Under the pieces are notes generated by a model, which was not told the origin of the DNA, searched no databases, and saw nothing but the letters and a program-made list of their open reading frames with translations. Both the position numbers and the translations under genes were made by a program. This document shows, in pieces, positions 26,275 through 35,482 of a DNA stretch of 64,000 bases. Source of the stretch: Bacteroidota bacterium (GTDB lineage: Bacteria > Bacteroidota > Bacteroidia > AKYH767-A > 2013-40CM-41-45); contig JADKKE010000011.1 in NCBI GenBank assembly GCA_016720655.1, forward strand, positions 1 to 64,000, given 5' to 3'. How positions within the stretch are numbered: position 1 is the stretch's first letter; every line of letters begins with the position of its first letter.

Positions 26275-26519
26275 GGCTAAAGATACCTTTAAGGAACGCC
26301 TGTTTTAAAAAAATATTCCCTCACGGAAATATTTAATCCGGCTGACAGAATTAAAAAATTAAGACTATTTAACAGACTGCTCTCATCTGACCTTTCCGGA
26401 AGTGCTCACAATGAATAGGATAGCAAGCCAAACAAGGATCCATACTTCTCCTGAATGAGGGGCTTTCTATGTAAATTCGTTGTTGAAAATCCTAACTTCG
26501 CGTACTCATAAAAAACACT

Positions 26520-28016
26520 ATGAAAAAAATAATCTGCTTATTGATAACTGGTCTGATTTTGCAATTTGGTAGCGAAAGCACATTTGCACAGACACCAAAA
26601 AATGCCCCGCCTAAAACAAAAAAACCCTTGCCGGCAAATGCAAATCCCAACAAGGATTCGCAGGTAAAATCAGTTGTAACACCTCCTGCTTCATCTGCAG
26701 CAGTTAAGATGGATATGCCGGATAAGCCGGAAATGAAAAGCAAAATCCTTCCTTATCCAATCACTCAGAAAAAGCTTCCTAACGGCCTCAACGTTGTTAC
26801 CGTTCCTTACGATAGCAAGGGTGTCGTTGCATTTTACATTGTGGTTCGCGTTGGTTCACGCAATGAAATTGAACCAGGCAAAACGGGATTCGCACATTTT
26901 TTCGAACACATGATGTTTCGCGGAACTAAAAAATATTCAAAAGAAAAATACAGTGCCGTTTTAAAATCTACCGGCGCTTCTGCTAACGCAAATACCAGTC
27001 TGGACAGAACGCTCTATCATATGACAGGATCTTCGAATAAACTGGAAACCATGTTTGAATTGGAGAGTGATCGTTTTATGAACCTGGACTATTCATTGCA
27101 GGATTTTAAAACTGAAGCTGGGGCCGTGAAAGGGGAATACACAAAAAATTCTTCCAATCCATACACGAAGCTGAACGAAATGATTCAGAACACAGCATTC
27201 AGTAGTCATACATACAAGCATACGACCATGGGTTTTTGGGATGACATTGTCGACATGCCTAATCAATATGATTATTCACGTACTTTTTTCAACCGCTATT
27301 ACCGTCCGGAATATTGTACGATTATCGTTGTTGGTGATACTAAAGCGGAGGAAGTGAACCGACTTGCAGAAACTTATTTCGGCTCATGGAAAAAAGGCAA
27401 TTATGTTTCCACTGTTCCTCCTGAACCGGTACAAACAGCAACACGATTCACCCACCTTCAAAAACCGGGCTTCCCTCCTTTCCTTAGTCTGAATTACAAA
27501 GGTCCTGCACATAACGATGCAATGATTGATTTACCTGCATTGGATATTTTGTTCTCCGTCTATTTTTCGGAAAATTCTGATTTGTATAACAACCTTGTCA
27601 TCAAAGACCAAAAAGCCAGATCCATCGATGGCGGCGTAAGTAACACCCGTGATCCTTTTCTTATCTCAATTGATGCATCACTTGTTGACACCGGTGATTT
27701 CAAGCTTGTAAAAGAAACCATCATGGCGACATTGGTAAAAGCATCGACAACGCCTGTCGATCCTCAGCTTCTCAAAGAAGCAAAAATGAATCTAAAAAAT
27801 AGTTTTAAAATGAGCATTGATAATCCATCTGCTATTTCACAATCTTTAAGCTCATTTACCTGGCTTACTGGAAATCCGGAATCACTAAACAATTATTACT
27901 GGATGTATGATCAGGTTACAACAGACGATCTGATGAAAGTTGCCAAGAAATATTTTCGTTCCGACCGGCTAACTATCGGCACTATTTCTCCCAACAAAAA
28001 TGAAAAACTGAAATAA
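26520..28016 (+). CDS. M16 zinc peptidase, active subunit
   Basis: 498-residue exported metallopeptidase of the pitrilysin/processing-peptidase family. A signal peptide (KKIICLLITGLILQFGSESTFAQ) and a Pro/Lys/Asn-rich linker precede the catalytic domain. The inverted zinc motif is HFFEH at residues 126-130, with the distal glutamate likely E206 in AVKGEY. The second M16 half starts near residue 300 (YFGSWKKGNYVS, then RDPFLISIDASLVDTGDF). It probably degrades peptides in the periplasm or at the surface. The partner gene without an active site begins 42 bases downstream. Confidence 0.92.
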   Translation: MKKIICLLITGLILQFGSESTFAQTPKNAPPKTKKPLPANANPNKDSQVKSVVTPPASSAAVKMDMPDKPEMKSKILPYPITQKKLPNGLNVVTVPYDSKGVVAFYIVVRVGSRNEIEPGKTGFAHFFEHMMFRGTKKYSKEKYSAVLKSTGASANANTSLDRTLYHMTGSSNKLETMFELESDRFMNLDYSLQDFKTEAGAVKGEYTKNSSNPYTKLNEMIQNTAFSSHTYKHTTMGFWDDIVDMPNQYDYSRTFFNRYYRPEYCTIIVVGDTKAEEVNRLAETYFGSWKKGNYVSTVPPEPVQTATRFTHLQKPGFPPFLSLNYKGPAHNDAMIDLPALDILFSVYFSENSDLYNNLVIKDQKARSIDGGVSNTRDPFLISIDASLVDTGDFKLVKETIMATLVKASTTPVDPQLLKEAKMNLKNSFKMSIDNPSAISQSLSSFTWLTGNPESLNNYYWMYDQVTTDDLMKVAKKYFRSDRLTIGTISPNKNEKLK

Positions 28017-28058
28017 TAAACATTGTCTCATCTGTACTTCCTTAATACTCACTCACCC

Positions 28059-29624
28059 ATGCATATATCCAAGCTATTTCGTACCGGAATTTTAGTTGTC
28101 CTGTTATTCCAGGGAATTTACTCCAGTGCTCAGGAAATTGTTGAATTAAAACAACCAAAGTCTGGAAAAGTTGTCATCAAATTAATGTTCCGGAACGGGT
28201 CTATCTCTGACCCTGCAGGAAAAGAAGGATTAACTTATCTCACGTCCAATCTGATGGTGAACGGAGGTACAGAAGCTCATTCAGCTGCTGAGATTCAAAA
28301 ATTAATTTATCCCTGGGCAGCACGTATGAGTGTATTTACAGACAAAGAAGTAAGCACCTTTAGCTTTGAGGTTCCTACAGAATATCTTGGGGAATTCTTT
28401 TCTTTGATTCAGGAAATTATTCTTCATCCCGGATTTAAAGAAACCGATTTTGATCGCTTAATTTCCAATCAGAAAAACTATGTCGACGAGGTTATTCGTC
28501 AGTCGTCTGATGAAGAGTATGGAAAAAAATACCTGGAATACGTTTTGTTCAAGGGAACGCCCTATGAACACCTAACCCAAGGCGATTCTAAATCGCTCGC
28601 TGGACTCACCAAAGATGATGTGTTTACTCATTATCGCCGTGCTTACACACGTTCCAATTTGGTAATTGGCATTGCCGGGGATTATCCGAATGAATTCGCC
28701 GAAAAAATGCAGGCCACCTTCAATCAACTTCCGGAAGGACCTGCACCTATTGCAGAACTTGTCTTGCCCGAACCAGTGAAAGGCATTTATGTCGATATTA
28801 TTTCAAAAGAATCTGCTATTGGTACTGCTATTTCAGCAGGCTTTCCGATGAACCTAACCCGTCAATCCCCTGATTTTGCTGCCTTGATGGTCGCTAATTC
28901 CTGGTTTGGAGAGCACCGCAAATCTTATTCACGATTGTATCAGAAAATCCGTGAACAACGGTCAATGAACTATGGCGATTACTCCTACATTGAATGGTAT
29001 GAAAATGGCGGTGGAAATATGTTACCGGTTTCCGGCACCCCTCGTCAAATGAATTACTTCAGCATCTGGTTACGCCCTGTTCAAACTGCTAAAAGTCTAA
29101 AATCACAATACCCGGGATTGGATTCTCTTAAAGAAGGTCATGCACGTTTTGCTCTGAAGATGGCTCTGAGAGAATATTCCCAGATCATCAACAATGGACT
29201 CACTCAGGAGCAATTCGAAGAAACACGAAATTTTCTTTTGAGTTATACCAAATTATACATTGAAACCACTTCCAAAAAACTCGGTTTCCTGATGGATTCC
29301 AAATTCTATGGGCGAACCAACTGGATTGCTGAACTGGAAAAAGAATTTCAACATCTGAAACTTGAAGATGTAAATACAGCTATGAAAAACTACTGGCTCA
29401 AAGATCAGATGAACATAGTAATTATCACTGACAAGAGCGAGGTCGAAGGGCTGAAAGCCGGCCTGGAATCAGGGTCGCCTGCTACAATGGTTTATTCCCC
29501 TGCGCTCCAATCAAGTCTTCCGGAAGAAATTTACGTTGATGATCGTGAAGTATCTATATTCCCAATGCCTGTTGTGGAAGTCCATGTTATCAATTCGAAT
29601 GAAACCTTTGGAAAACGTAAATAA
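28059..29624 (+). CDS. M16 peptidase-like protein, inactive partner
   Basis: 521-residue exported protein with a signal peptide (LFRTGILVVLLFQGIYSSAQ). It has the M16 fold (VVIKLMFRNGSISDPAGKEGLTYLTSNLMVNGGT ... LVIGIAGDYPNEFAEKMQATFNQL ... YNLSFSIWLRP-like strands), but the place of HxxEH reads LTYLTSNLM, so no zinc can bind. Paired active and inactive M16 proteins form heterodimers in mitochondria and in bacteria. I chose ATG 28059, as the leader is then a normal signal peptide. The gene ends in a strong terminator. Confidence 0.9.
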   Translation: MHISKLFRTGILVVLLFQGIYSSAQEIVELKQPKSGKVVIKLMFRNGSISDPAGKEGLTYLTSNLMVNGGTEAHSAAEIQKLIYPWAARMSVFTDKEVSTFSFEVPTEYLGEFFSLIQEIILHPGFKETDFDRLISNQKNYVDEVIRQSSDEEYGKKYLEYVLFKGTPYEHLTQGDSKSLAGLTKDDVFTHYRRAYTRSNLVIGIAGDYPNEFAEKMQATFNQLPEGPAPIAELVLPEPVKGIYVDIISKESAIGTAISAGFPMNLTRQSPDFAALMVANSWFGEHRKSYSRLYQKIREQRSMNYGDYSYIEWYENGGGNMLPVSGTPRQMNYFSIWLRPVQTAKSLKSQYPGLDSLKEGHARFALKMALREYSQIINNGLTQEQFEETRNFLLSYTKLYIETTSKKLGFLMDSKFYGRTNWIAELEKEFQHLKLEDVNTAMKNYWLKDQMNIVIITDKSEVEGLKAGLESGSPATMVYSPALQSSLPEEIYVDDREVSIFPMPVVEVHVINSNETFGKRK

Positions 29625-29698
29625 TATCTCTGTAAAAACTGAATAGCATTCCCAGAAACAACGAACGAAAGGGATATGTATTGAAAGAATGAAATGGA

Positions 29699-29733
29699 AA
29701 CGCGAATGAAATTTCTTTCATTCGCGTTTTTTT
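29699..29733 (+). terminator. Rho-independent terminator after M16 pair
   Basis: A 13-bp perfect stem (AACGCGAATGAAA and its complement) with a TTTC loop, followed by seven T. It lies 75 bases after the M16 stop. Confidence 0.85.
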
Positions 29734-29906
29734 CGCTACCTCAGGATACCCGGTACAATATTCTGTGAAACAATTAAAACTAATCTTTTTCGTTCCTAAA
29801 CCCAGCAATAATCCATTGTTGGAAAGTTGTTGTGCCATCCGGGGTATGAACCTAATGCACATTTCATTTTTTACTACTTTTATCCCTTCGGGAATCCATC
29901 ACACGT

Positions 29907-32123
29907 ATGCCTAAATCTTCAAAACCCAGTTTCAGGAATTTCATAATTCTTCTTTGGTTACTGGTTTTTTCACCCTTGATAATTCTCTCCGGGGTCATTT
30001 TTTTCGCATCCAAGGGCTGGATCGGCGAAGAGCTACCCACTTTCGAAGAACTTGAAAATCCAAAAAGCAATCTGGCTGCGGAAGTTCTTTCGTCGGATCA
30101 GGTAGTGCTTGGCAAATATTACAAAGAGAACCGTACCAATATTCACTATTATGAGCTGTCTCCGAATGTCATCAATGCTCTCAAAGCAACGGAAGACATC
30201 CGCTTTGAAGAACATAGCGGAGTTGACATCCGTGGATTGATGCGTGCAATTGCCGGTGCGGGGAAATCCGGGGGTGGCAGTACCATTACTCAACAGCTGG
30301 CCAAAAATCTGTTTCACGAAAAACCGGGATCCAAAATTGAACGGATCATTCAGAAAATTCAGGAATGGATTATTGCTGTACGACTGGAACAACAGTATAC
30401 CAAGGAGGAGATCATGGCCATGTATCTCAATACGGTTGAATTCAGCAACAATGCTTTCGGAATCAAATCGGCTTCGCGCACCTATTTCAACCAAATGCCC
30501 GATTCACTAAACATTCAGGAAGCTGCTGTGCTTGTTGGCCTTCTTAAAGCTCCGACCAAATACAGCCCTGTTCAGAATCCTAAAAATTCTTTGCAACGCA
30601 GAAATGTTGTTTTGGGACAAATGATGAAATATAATTTTCTTTCTCAAGAACAATTTGATTCCATCAAAGCATTACCAATCAAGTTAAACTACCAGGTAGA
30701 CGATCATAATTTTGGTCTTGCTACCTATTTTAGAGAATCTCTCCGCAACGATATGCTCAAGTGGTGCAAAGAGCATATTAATAATTCCACAGGCAAACCT
30801 TATAATTTGTATACCGACGGACTCCGAATTTATACTACGATTGATTCCCGTATGCAGAAATGTGCTGAAGCTGCAATGAAGGAACACATGACGGAACTTC
30901 AGAAAAAATTTACGGAGCACTGGAAAGGCAAAGATCCATGGGAAGAACACAAAGAAGTATTGAATGAAGGGATGAAACGCTCTGACCGCTACATCTGGAT
31001 GAAACTTGCAAAAGCCAGCGACAAAGAAATTAAAAAAGTATTTTCTACAAAAACGAGAATGACTCTCTTCTCCTGGAAAGGGCCGATCGATACTACCCTC
31101 AGTCCAATGGATAGCATCAAGTATTATAAAAAGATTTTACAATGTGGTTTTATGTCTATGGAACCTCAAACCGGATTCATTCGTGCCTGGGTTGGTGGTA
31201 ATGATTATCGTTTTTTAAAATACGATCACGTGAAAGAAGGGAAACGACAAGTTGGTTCCACGTTTAAACCTTTCTTGTACACTCTCGCAATGCAGGAAGG
31301 ATATTCTCCCTGTTACAAAGTTCCCAATGTTCGGTATACGATCGATCTTCCCGGAGGACAGCCAGCATGGTCACCGGAAAATTCGGACGGAAAATACGGC
31401 GGCATCCTCACTTTAAAACAAGGATTGGCTGAATCCGTGAACAGTATTTCTGCTTACCTCATGAAGCAATTCGGTCCTCAGGCACTGATTGAGGTTGCAC
31501 ACAAAATGGGTATCACCAGCGATTTGCCGGCAGTGCCTTCTATTTGTCTCGGTACAGCCGATGTCTCTGTCTATGAAATGGTCGGAGCCTATTCAGCATT
31601 TGCAAATAAAGGTGTATGGACAGAGCCCAGTTACATCACACATATTGAAGATAAGAACGGAAACATTTTGCAGGAGTTTGTTCCAAGAAAAGTAGAAGCA
31701 ATCAGCGAAGAAACAGCTTACCTCATGCTTAATCTTATGCAAGGTGTCGTGCAGTTTGGAACAGGCGCAAGGTTGCGAGGCCAATACAAATTCAACAATC
31801 CGATTGCCGGAAAAACCGGAACAACGCAAAATCAAAGCGACGGTTGGTTCATGGGAATTACTCCTGAATTGGTCTCCGGATGCTGGGTTGGTGCAGAAGA
31901 TCGTTCGGTTCATTTCCGGACTTTGGAGCTCGGACAAGGAGCGCGAACTGCCATGCCGATTTGGGCTTTGTACATGCAAAAAATATATGCGGACAAGACT
32001 CTTGATATTTCCAAAGGAGATTTTGAGGCTCCGAAAGAACCGATGAGTGTTGAATTGAATTGTGACAAGTACAAGCAACCGGGAGAAGACAAATCATCTT
32101 CTTTCGATAAGGATAATTTTTAA
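29907..32123 (+). CDS. Penicillin-binding protein 1A (class A)
   Basis: 738-residue bifunctional peptidoglycan synthase anchored by one N-terminal helix (NFIILLWLLVFSPLIILSGVIFF). The glycosyltransferase (GT51) domain shows ATEDIRFEEHSGVD, with catalytic E96, and GGGSTITQQLAKN. The transpeptidase has the active-site serine S451 in STFK, the SVN motif at 510-512 and KTGT at 636-639. All catalytic residues are present. Proximity to gldH and the PSP1 gene is usual in Bacteroidota. A heptanucleotide repeat and then scoA follow. Confidence 0.95.
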   Translation: MPKSSKPSFRNFIILLWLLVFSPLIILSGVIFFASKGWIGEELPTFEELENPKSNLAAEVLSSDQVVLGKYYKENRTNIHYYELSPNVINALKATEDIRFEEHSGVDIRGLMRAIAGAGKSGGGSTITQQLAKNLFHEKPGSKIERIIQKIQEWIIAVRLEQQYTKEEIMAMYLNTVEFSNNAFGIKSASRTYFNQMPDSLNIQEAAVLVGLLKAPTKYSPVQNPKNSLQRRNVVLGQMMKYNFLSQEQFDSIKALPIKLNYQVDDHNFGLATYFRESLRNDMLKWCKEHINNSTGKPYNLYTDGLRIYTTIDSRMQKCAEAAMKEHMTELQKKFTEHWKGKDPWEEHKEVLNEGMKRSDRYIWMKLAKASDKEIKKVFSTKTRMTLFSWKGPIDTTLSPMDSIKYYKKILQCGFMSMEPQTGFIRAWVGGNDYRFLKYDHVKEGKRQVGSTFKPFLYTLAMQEGYSPCYKVPNVRYTIDLPGGQPAWSPENSDGKYGGILTLKQGLAESVNSISAYLMKQFGPQALIEVAHKMGITSDLPAVPSICLGTADVSVYEMVGAYSAFANKGVWTEPSYITHIEDKNGNILQEFVPRKVEAISEETAYLMLNLMQGVVQFGTGARLRGQYKFNNPIAGKTGTTQNQSDGWFMGITPELVSGCWVGAEDRSVHFRTLELGQGARTAMPIWALYMQKIYADKTLDISKGDFEAPKEPMSVELNCDKYKQPGEDKSSSFDKDNF

Positions 32124-32143
32124 TTTTACTTGCCCCGCAGCCT

Positions 32144-32171
32144 ATTCACCATTCACCATTCACCATTCACT
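32144..32171. repeat. Heptanucleotide repeat J (ATTCACC)
   Basis: Three ATTCACC units and one ATTCACT, 20 bases after the PBP1A stop and 18 before the scoA start. The complement GGTGAAT resembles units in repeats F and H. Confidence 0.85.
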
Positions 32172-32189
32172 AATCCCAAATCACTACCC

Positions 32190-32888
32190 ATGAACAAAGT
32201 AGTATCAAATGCAGCGGAAGCAATCAAAGGAATTGAAAATGGAATGACACTCTTGGTTGGCGGTTTCGGACTGTGTGGAATTCCGGAGAATTCTATTGCC
32301 GCTCTTGTAAAAAGCGGAGTAAAAAATCTAACCTGTATTTCCAACAACGCAGGTGTTGACGATTTTGGTTTAGGATTATTGCTCAACAACCGTCAGGTAA
32401 AAAAAATGGTTTCGTCATATGTTGGAGAAAATGCCGAGTTTGAAAGGCAAATGCTGAGTGGTGAACTGGAAGTAGAACTCATTCCACAAGGAACTCTGGC
32501 AACACGTTGCTTGGCTGCCGGATATGGCATGCCTGTAATTTATACTCCAGCCGGTGTTGGCACGGAGGTAGCAATTGGCAAAGAGGTTCGGAATTTCAAT
32601 GGCAAAGATTATCTGATGGAATATGCTTTCGATGCTCCTTTTGCTATTGTAAAAGCCTGGAAGGGAGATACGGATGGTAACCTTGTCTACCATGAAACTG
32701 CAAGAAATTTTAATCCATTGATGGCAATGGCAGGAAAAATCACAATTGCCGAAGTAGAAGAACTTGTGCCTGCAGGCAGTCTCGACCCGGATCACATTCA
32801 CACTCCGGGAATTTACATTCACCGGATTTTTCAGGGAGAAAAATACGAGAAACGAATTGAGCAAAGAACCGTTCGTAAAAAAAACTGA
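32190..32888 (+). CDS. scoA: 3-oxoacid CoA-transferase subunit A
   Basis: Subunit A of the enzyme that moves CoA between succinyl-CoA and acetoacetate, used in ketone-body and amino-acid breakdown. The 232-residue protein shows the CoA-binding glycine motif VGGFGLCGIPENSI, SNNAGVDDFGLGLLL, QGTLATRCLAAGYGMPVIYTPAGVGTEV and NLVYHETARNFNPLMAMAGK. Length and motifs are normal. Subunit B is usually the next gene, but here it is at 54437, about 21.5 kb away. I use ATG 32190; the extra upstream codons come from repeat J. Confidence 0.95.
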   Translation: MNKVVSNAAEAIKGIENGMTLLVGGFGLCGIPENSIAALVKSGVKNLTCISNNAGVDDFGLGLLLNNRQVKKMVSSYVGENAEFERQMLSGELEVELIPQGTLATRCLAAGYGMPVIYTPAGVGTEVAIGKEVRNFNGKDYLMEYAFDAPFAIVKAWKGDTDGNLVYHETARNFNPLMAMAGKITIAEVEELVPAGSLDPDHIHTPGIYIHRIFQGEKYEKRIEQRTVRKKN

Positions 32889-32970
32889 TTGTGTAGTGAG
32901 AAAAATAATAATGTTCCGTTTTTCCTATATTCCTCTATTGTAATTATTTCTTTTCTTACCTGATGATGCC

Positions 32971-35310
32971 ATGAACCGGACGGCTCTATTTTCTTTTCTT
33001 GTTGTTCTGGTTTTACTCTTCGTTTTTTTTACTCCGGTGATGAAGAACCCAAACGGGATAATGCTCACCAGTGAAGGCGATGGCATCAAAACATATACAG
33101 TAATGTGCGGACATATCCGTAACGACACTTCATGGACAGAATACAAGAACATGAATTATCCTTATGGGCAAACACATGTTTTTACGGATGGTCAAACAGT
33201 AATTACAAACGCTGTTAAATTTCTCGCTCAGTCTTTTCCATTCTTTGAAAGGAATAGTGTTGGCATTTTTAATATGCTCTGGCTCCTATCCTTTCCTTGT
33301 TGTGCCTTTTTTCTTGCATTAATCCTGAATCGCCTTTCCTTACCCTCCTGGTTGGTAGTAATTGCAGCGAGCTCAATTACATTGCTCTGTCCTCAAGTGT
33401 ACAGACTTGAAGGGCATCTCACTCTATCGTATGCTTGTTGTTTCCCTTTGTCCTGGTGGCTGCTGATTCGCTATGATGCCGGTGAAAAACGAAAACTGAT
33501 CACGGCCATTCTGATTCTACTCAATACATTTTGGTTCTTCGTTCATCCTTACTATACCGCCATTCTGCTTTCCTTCACATTTTGTATTGCATTTCTGAGT
33601 TTAGCGATCGGCTTCTCCCGAAAGAAAATTAACAAATCACATTATCTCGGTTTTGCTTTGCAATTAATTGTTCCTCTCATACTCACACAATTAATTGTGT
33701 CATCAATGGACACACATCCACATCGTCCAACTTTACCAAGTGGGTTCTTCGAACACTTTGCTACATTCTCAACTGTGTTTCTTCCATTGAAAGCACCATT
33801 TTACAATTTTATTACCCGGCCACTGGGAATATCACAAGATCATTGGGAAGGTTGGGCCTACATCGGACTTAGCGGAGGACTTGTTCTCGTATTCATACTG
33901 TTCCGCTCAGTTAAATTTCTATTTCGGAAAAACTACAAACACATTCTCTTTCCTGTAAACAACAAGACGCTTAGCATTTCGGTTTTGTCTTCTTTGTTTT
34001 TGTTGGCCTATTCTATGGCAATTCCCTTTCGCTTGGGAGGAGAATTTTTACTCGATTTGATTCCGCCTTTGCGGCAATTTCGTTCGCTCGGCCGATTTGC
34101 CTGGGTATTTTATTTTGTGTGCAGTGTGTTTGGTTTTTACTTTCTCTGGTTATCTGCAAGATGGCTACGGCTAAAGAAAAGATATATTGCTTCCACATTA
34201 CTTCTTACATTATTCATTCTCATTCAACTAACTGAAAGTGTTTTTCAATTCAAAGCGATTGCTCTTGCTTGTACGAAATCGCCCAATTATTTCAATGCTT
34301 CCACATTACCGCAAGAGTATTCTGAACTGATCAACCAAGTGAATCTTATCAAGCAGGAATATCAGTGCTTGGTTCCAATTCCATTTTATCTGATTGGGAG
34401 CGATAATTTCACAACTGCTGATGCACATGAAAGTTTAAAAGCATCAATGGTGATATCCTATTGGTGCAATGTTCCACTACTCGCATCTTCAGCAGCACGA
34501 TCCCCGATTGCTGAAGCCAGAAATGTTTTGCAATTCTTTTCTCCAGAGTTTATTTCGAAATCAATTCAACAAGACCTGCCAGATAAAAAACCTTTCCTCC
34601 TGCTTAAAACCTTAGAAGATGCTGATGAGCAGGAAAATTACTGGTTATCCAGATCTGTTAAAATTTGGGGAAATTCTGTTTTTATATTGTATCGTCTGGA
34701 ATACGATTCTGTATTTAAATCCCGGGCAGAATATTTTCTGAATGAATTTGAAAATAAAAATATAGAAACTCTCAAACAGAAAACTGAATGGATCACCAGC
34801 GAACCGGGCTATTTTTATTCAAATGGTTTTGATTCTGTGGAACAGTCAATGCACCGCTATGGACAAGGCGGAATAAGAGGCACTAAAAATTACGACACGA
34901 AACTTCTGGAAAACGAATTGCTTCCACTTATTCCGGGAACAGAATATGAACTTTCACTTTGGTTTTATACAGCTCAAGAAGCAAGTACTCAAATTGATCT
35001 TGTATTGACTTCTGAAGACACGAGCAACCATTCATTTCAAATACTCTTCACTTCTACTCCTGCAAAGGCAAAAATTATCGATGGAGACTGGTCCTTAATC
35101 CGTCAGCGCTTTACAATTCATGAAAAAGACTTGAAATACACCCTGCTTTTCAAACGGGATCCTCATTCTAAGCAACAGTTTTTTGCTGATGAATTACTGA
35201 TCCGACCTTCACATATGGATGTATCTTTCATAGAGAATAGGAGTGTCGAAGGAAGTATACTGTCAATAATCAAAAATAATTTACGAATAAAACGTTCGGC
35301 GGATAAATAG
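32971..35310 (+). CDS. Large membrane protein, GT-C-like, with C-terminal jelly-roll-like domain
   Basis: 779-residue protein with about 11 transmembrane helices in the first 430 residues and a soluble C-terminal half. The first extracytoplasmic loop carries EGDGIKTYTVMCGHIRND and MNYPYGQTHVFTDGQTV, typical of the DUF6311/YfhO-like GT-C group. The last 160 residues (PGTEYELSLWFYTAQEASTQIDLVL ... SFQILFTSTPAKAKIIDGDWSLIRQRFTI ... FFADELLIRP) have the beta pattern of a carbohydrate-binding jelly roll. Function is probably glycosyl transfer in the envelope, but no catalytic residue can be assigned. It follows scoA by 82 bases. Confidence 0.72.
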   Translation: MNRTALFSFLVVLVLLFVFFTPVMKNPNGIMLTSEGDGIKTYTVMCGHIRNDTSWTEYKNMNYPYGQTHVFTDGQTVITNAVKFLAQSFPFFERNSVGIFNMLWLLSFPCCAFFLALILNRLSLPSWLVVIAASSITLLCPQVYRLEGHLTLSYACCFPLSWWLLIRYDAGEKRKLITAILILLNTFWFFVHPYYTAILLSFTFCIAFLSLAIGFSRKKINKSHYLGFALQLIVPLILTQLIVSSMDTHPHRPTLPSGFFEHFATFSTVFLPLKAPFYNFITRPLGISQDHWEGWAYIGLSGGLVLVFILFRSVKFLFRKNYKHILFPVNNKTLSISVLSSLFLLAYSMAIPFRLGGEFLLDLIPPLRQFRSLGRFAWVFYFVCSVFGFYFLWLSARWLRLKKRYIASTLLLTLFILIQLTESVFQFKAIALACTKSPNYFNASTLPQEYSELINQVNLIKQEYQCLVPIPFYLIGSDNFTTADAHESLKASMVISYWCNVPLLASSAARSPIAEARNVLQFFSPEFISKSIQQDLPDKKPFLLLKTLEDADEQENYWLSRSVKIWGNSVFILYRLEYDSVFKSRAEYFLNEFENKNIETLKQKTEWITSEPGYFYSNGFDSVEQSMHRYGQGGIRGTKNYDTKLLENELLPLIPGTEYELSLWFYTAQEASTQIDLVLTSEDTSNHSFQILFTSTPAKAKIIDGDWSLIRQRFTIHEKDLKYTLLFKRDPHSKQQFFADELLIRPSHMDVSFIENRSVEGSILSIIKNNLRIKRSADK

Positions 35311-35410
35311 TTCTATTTTCATGTCCTTGGCGCAAAGAATTGTCAAGTGGTGCGCAAAAATCAGTCAAATCTATTCAGCCGGAGTATGATATGTCTCACT
35401 AAAATTTATT

Positions 35411-35418
35411 TACATTTG
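35411..35418 (+). promoter_or_regulatory. -7 element of GT-C gene
   Basis: TACATTTG is a full match to TAnnTTTG, 64 bases before the ATG at 35483. Confidence 0.45.
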
Positions 35419-35482
35419 GAAATCAGATTCATGAATACCAAAACGTAATAAAGGCAAATTTCTGATCCATCAGTTGCGAATT

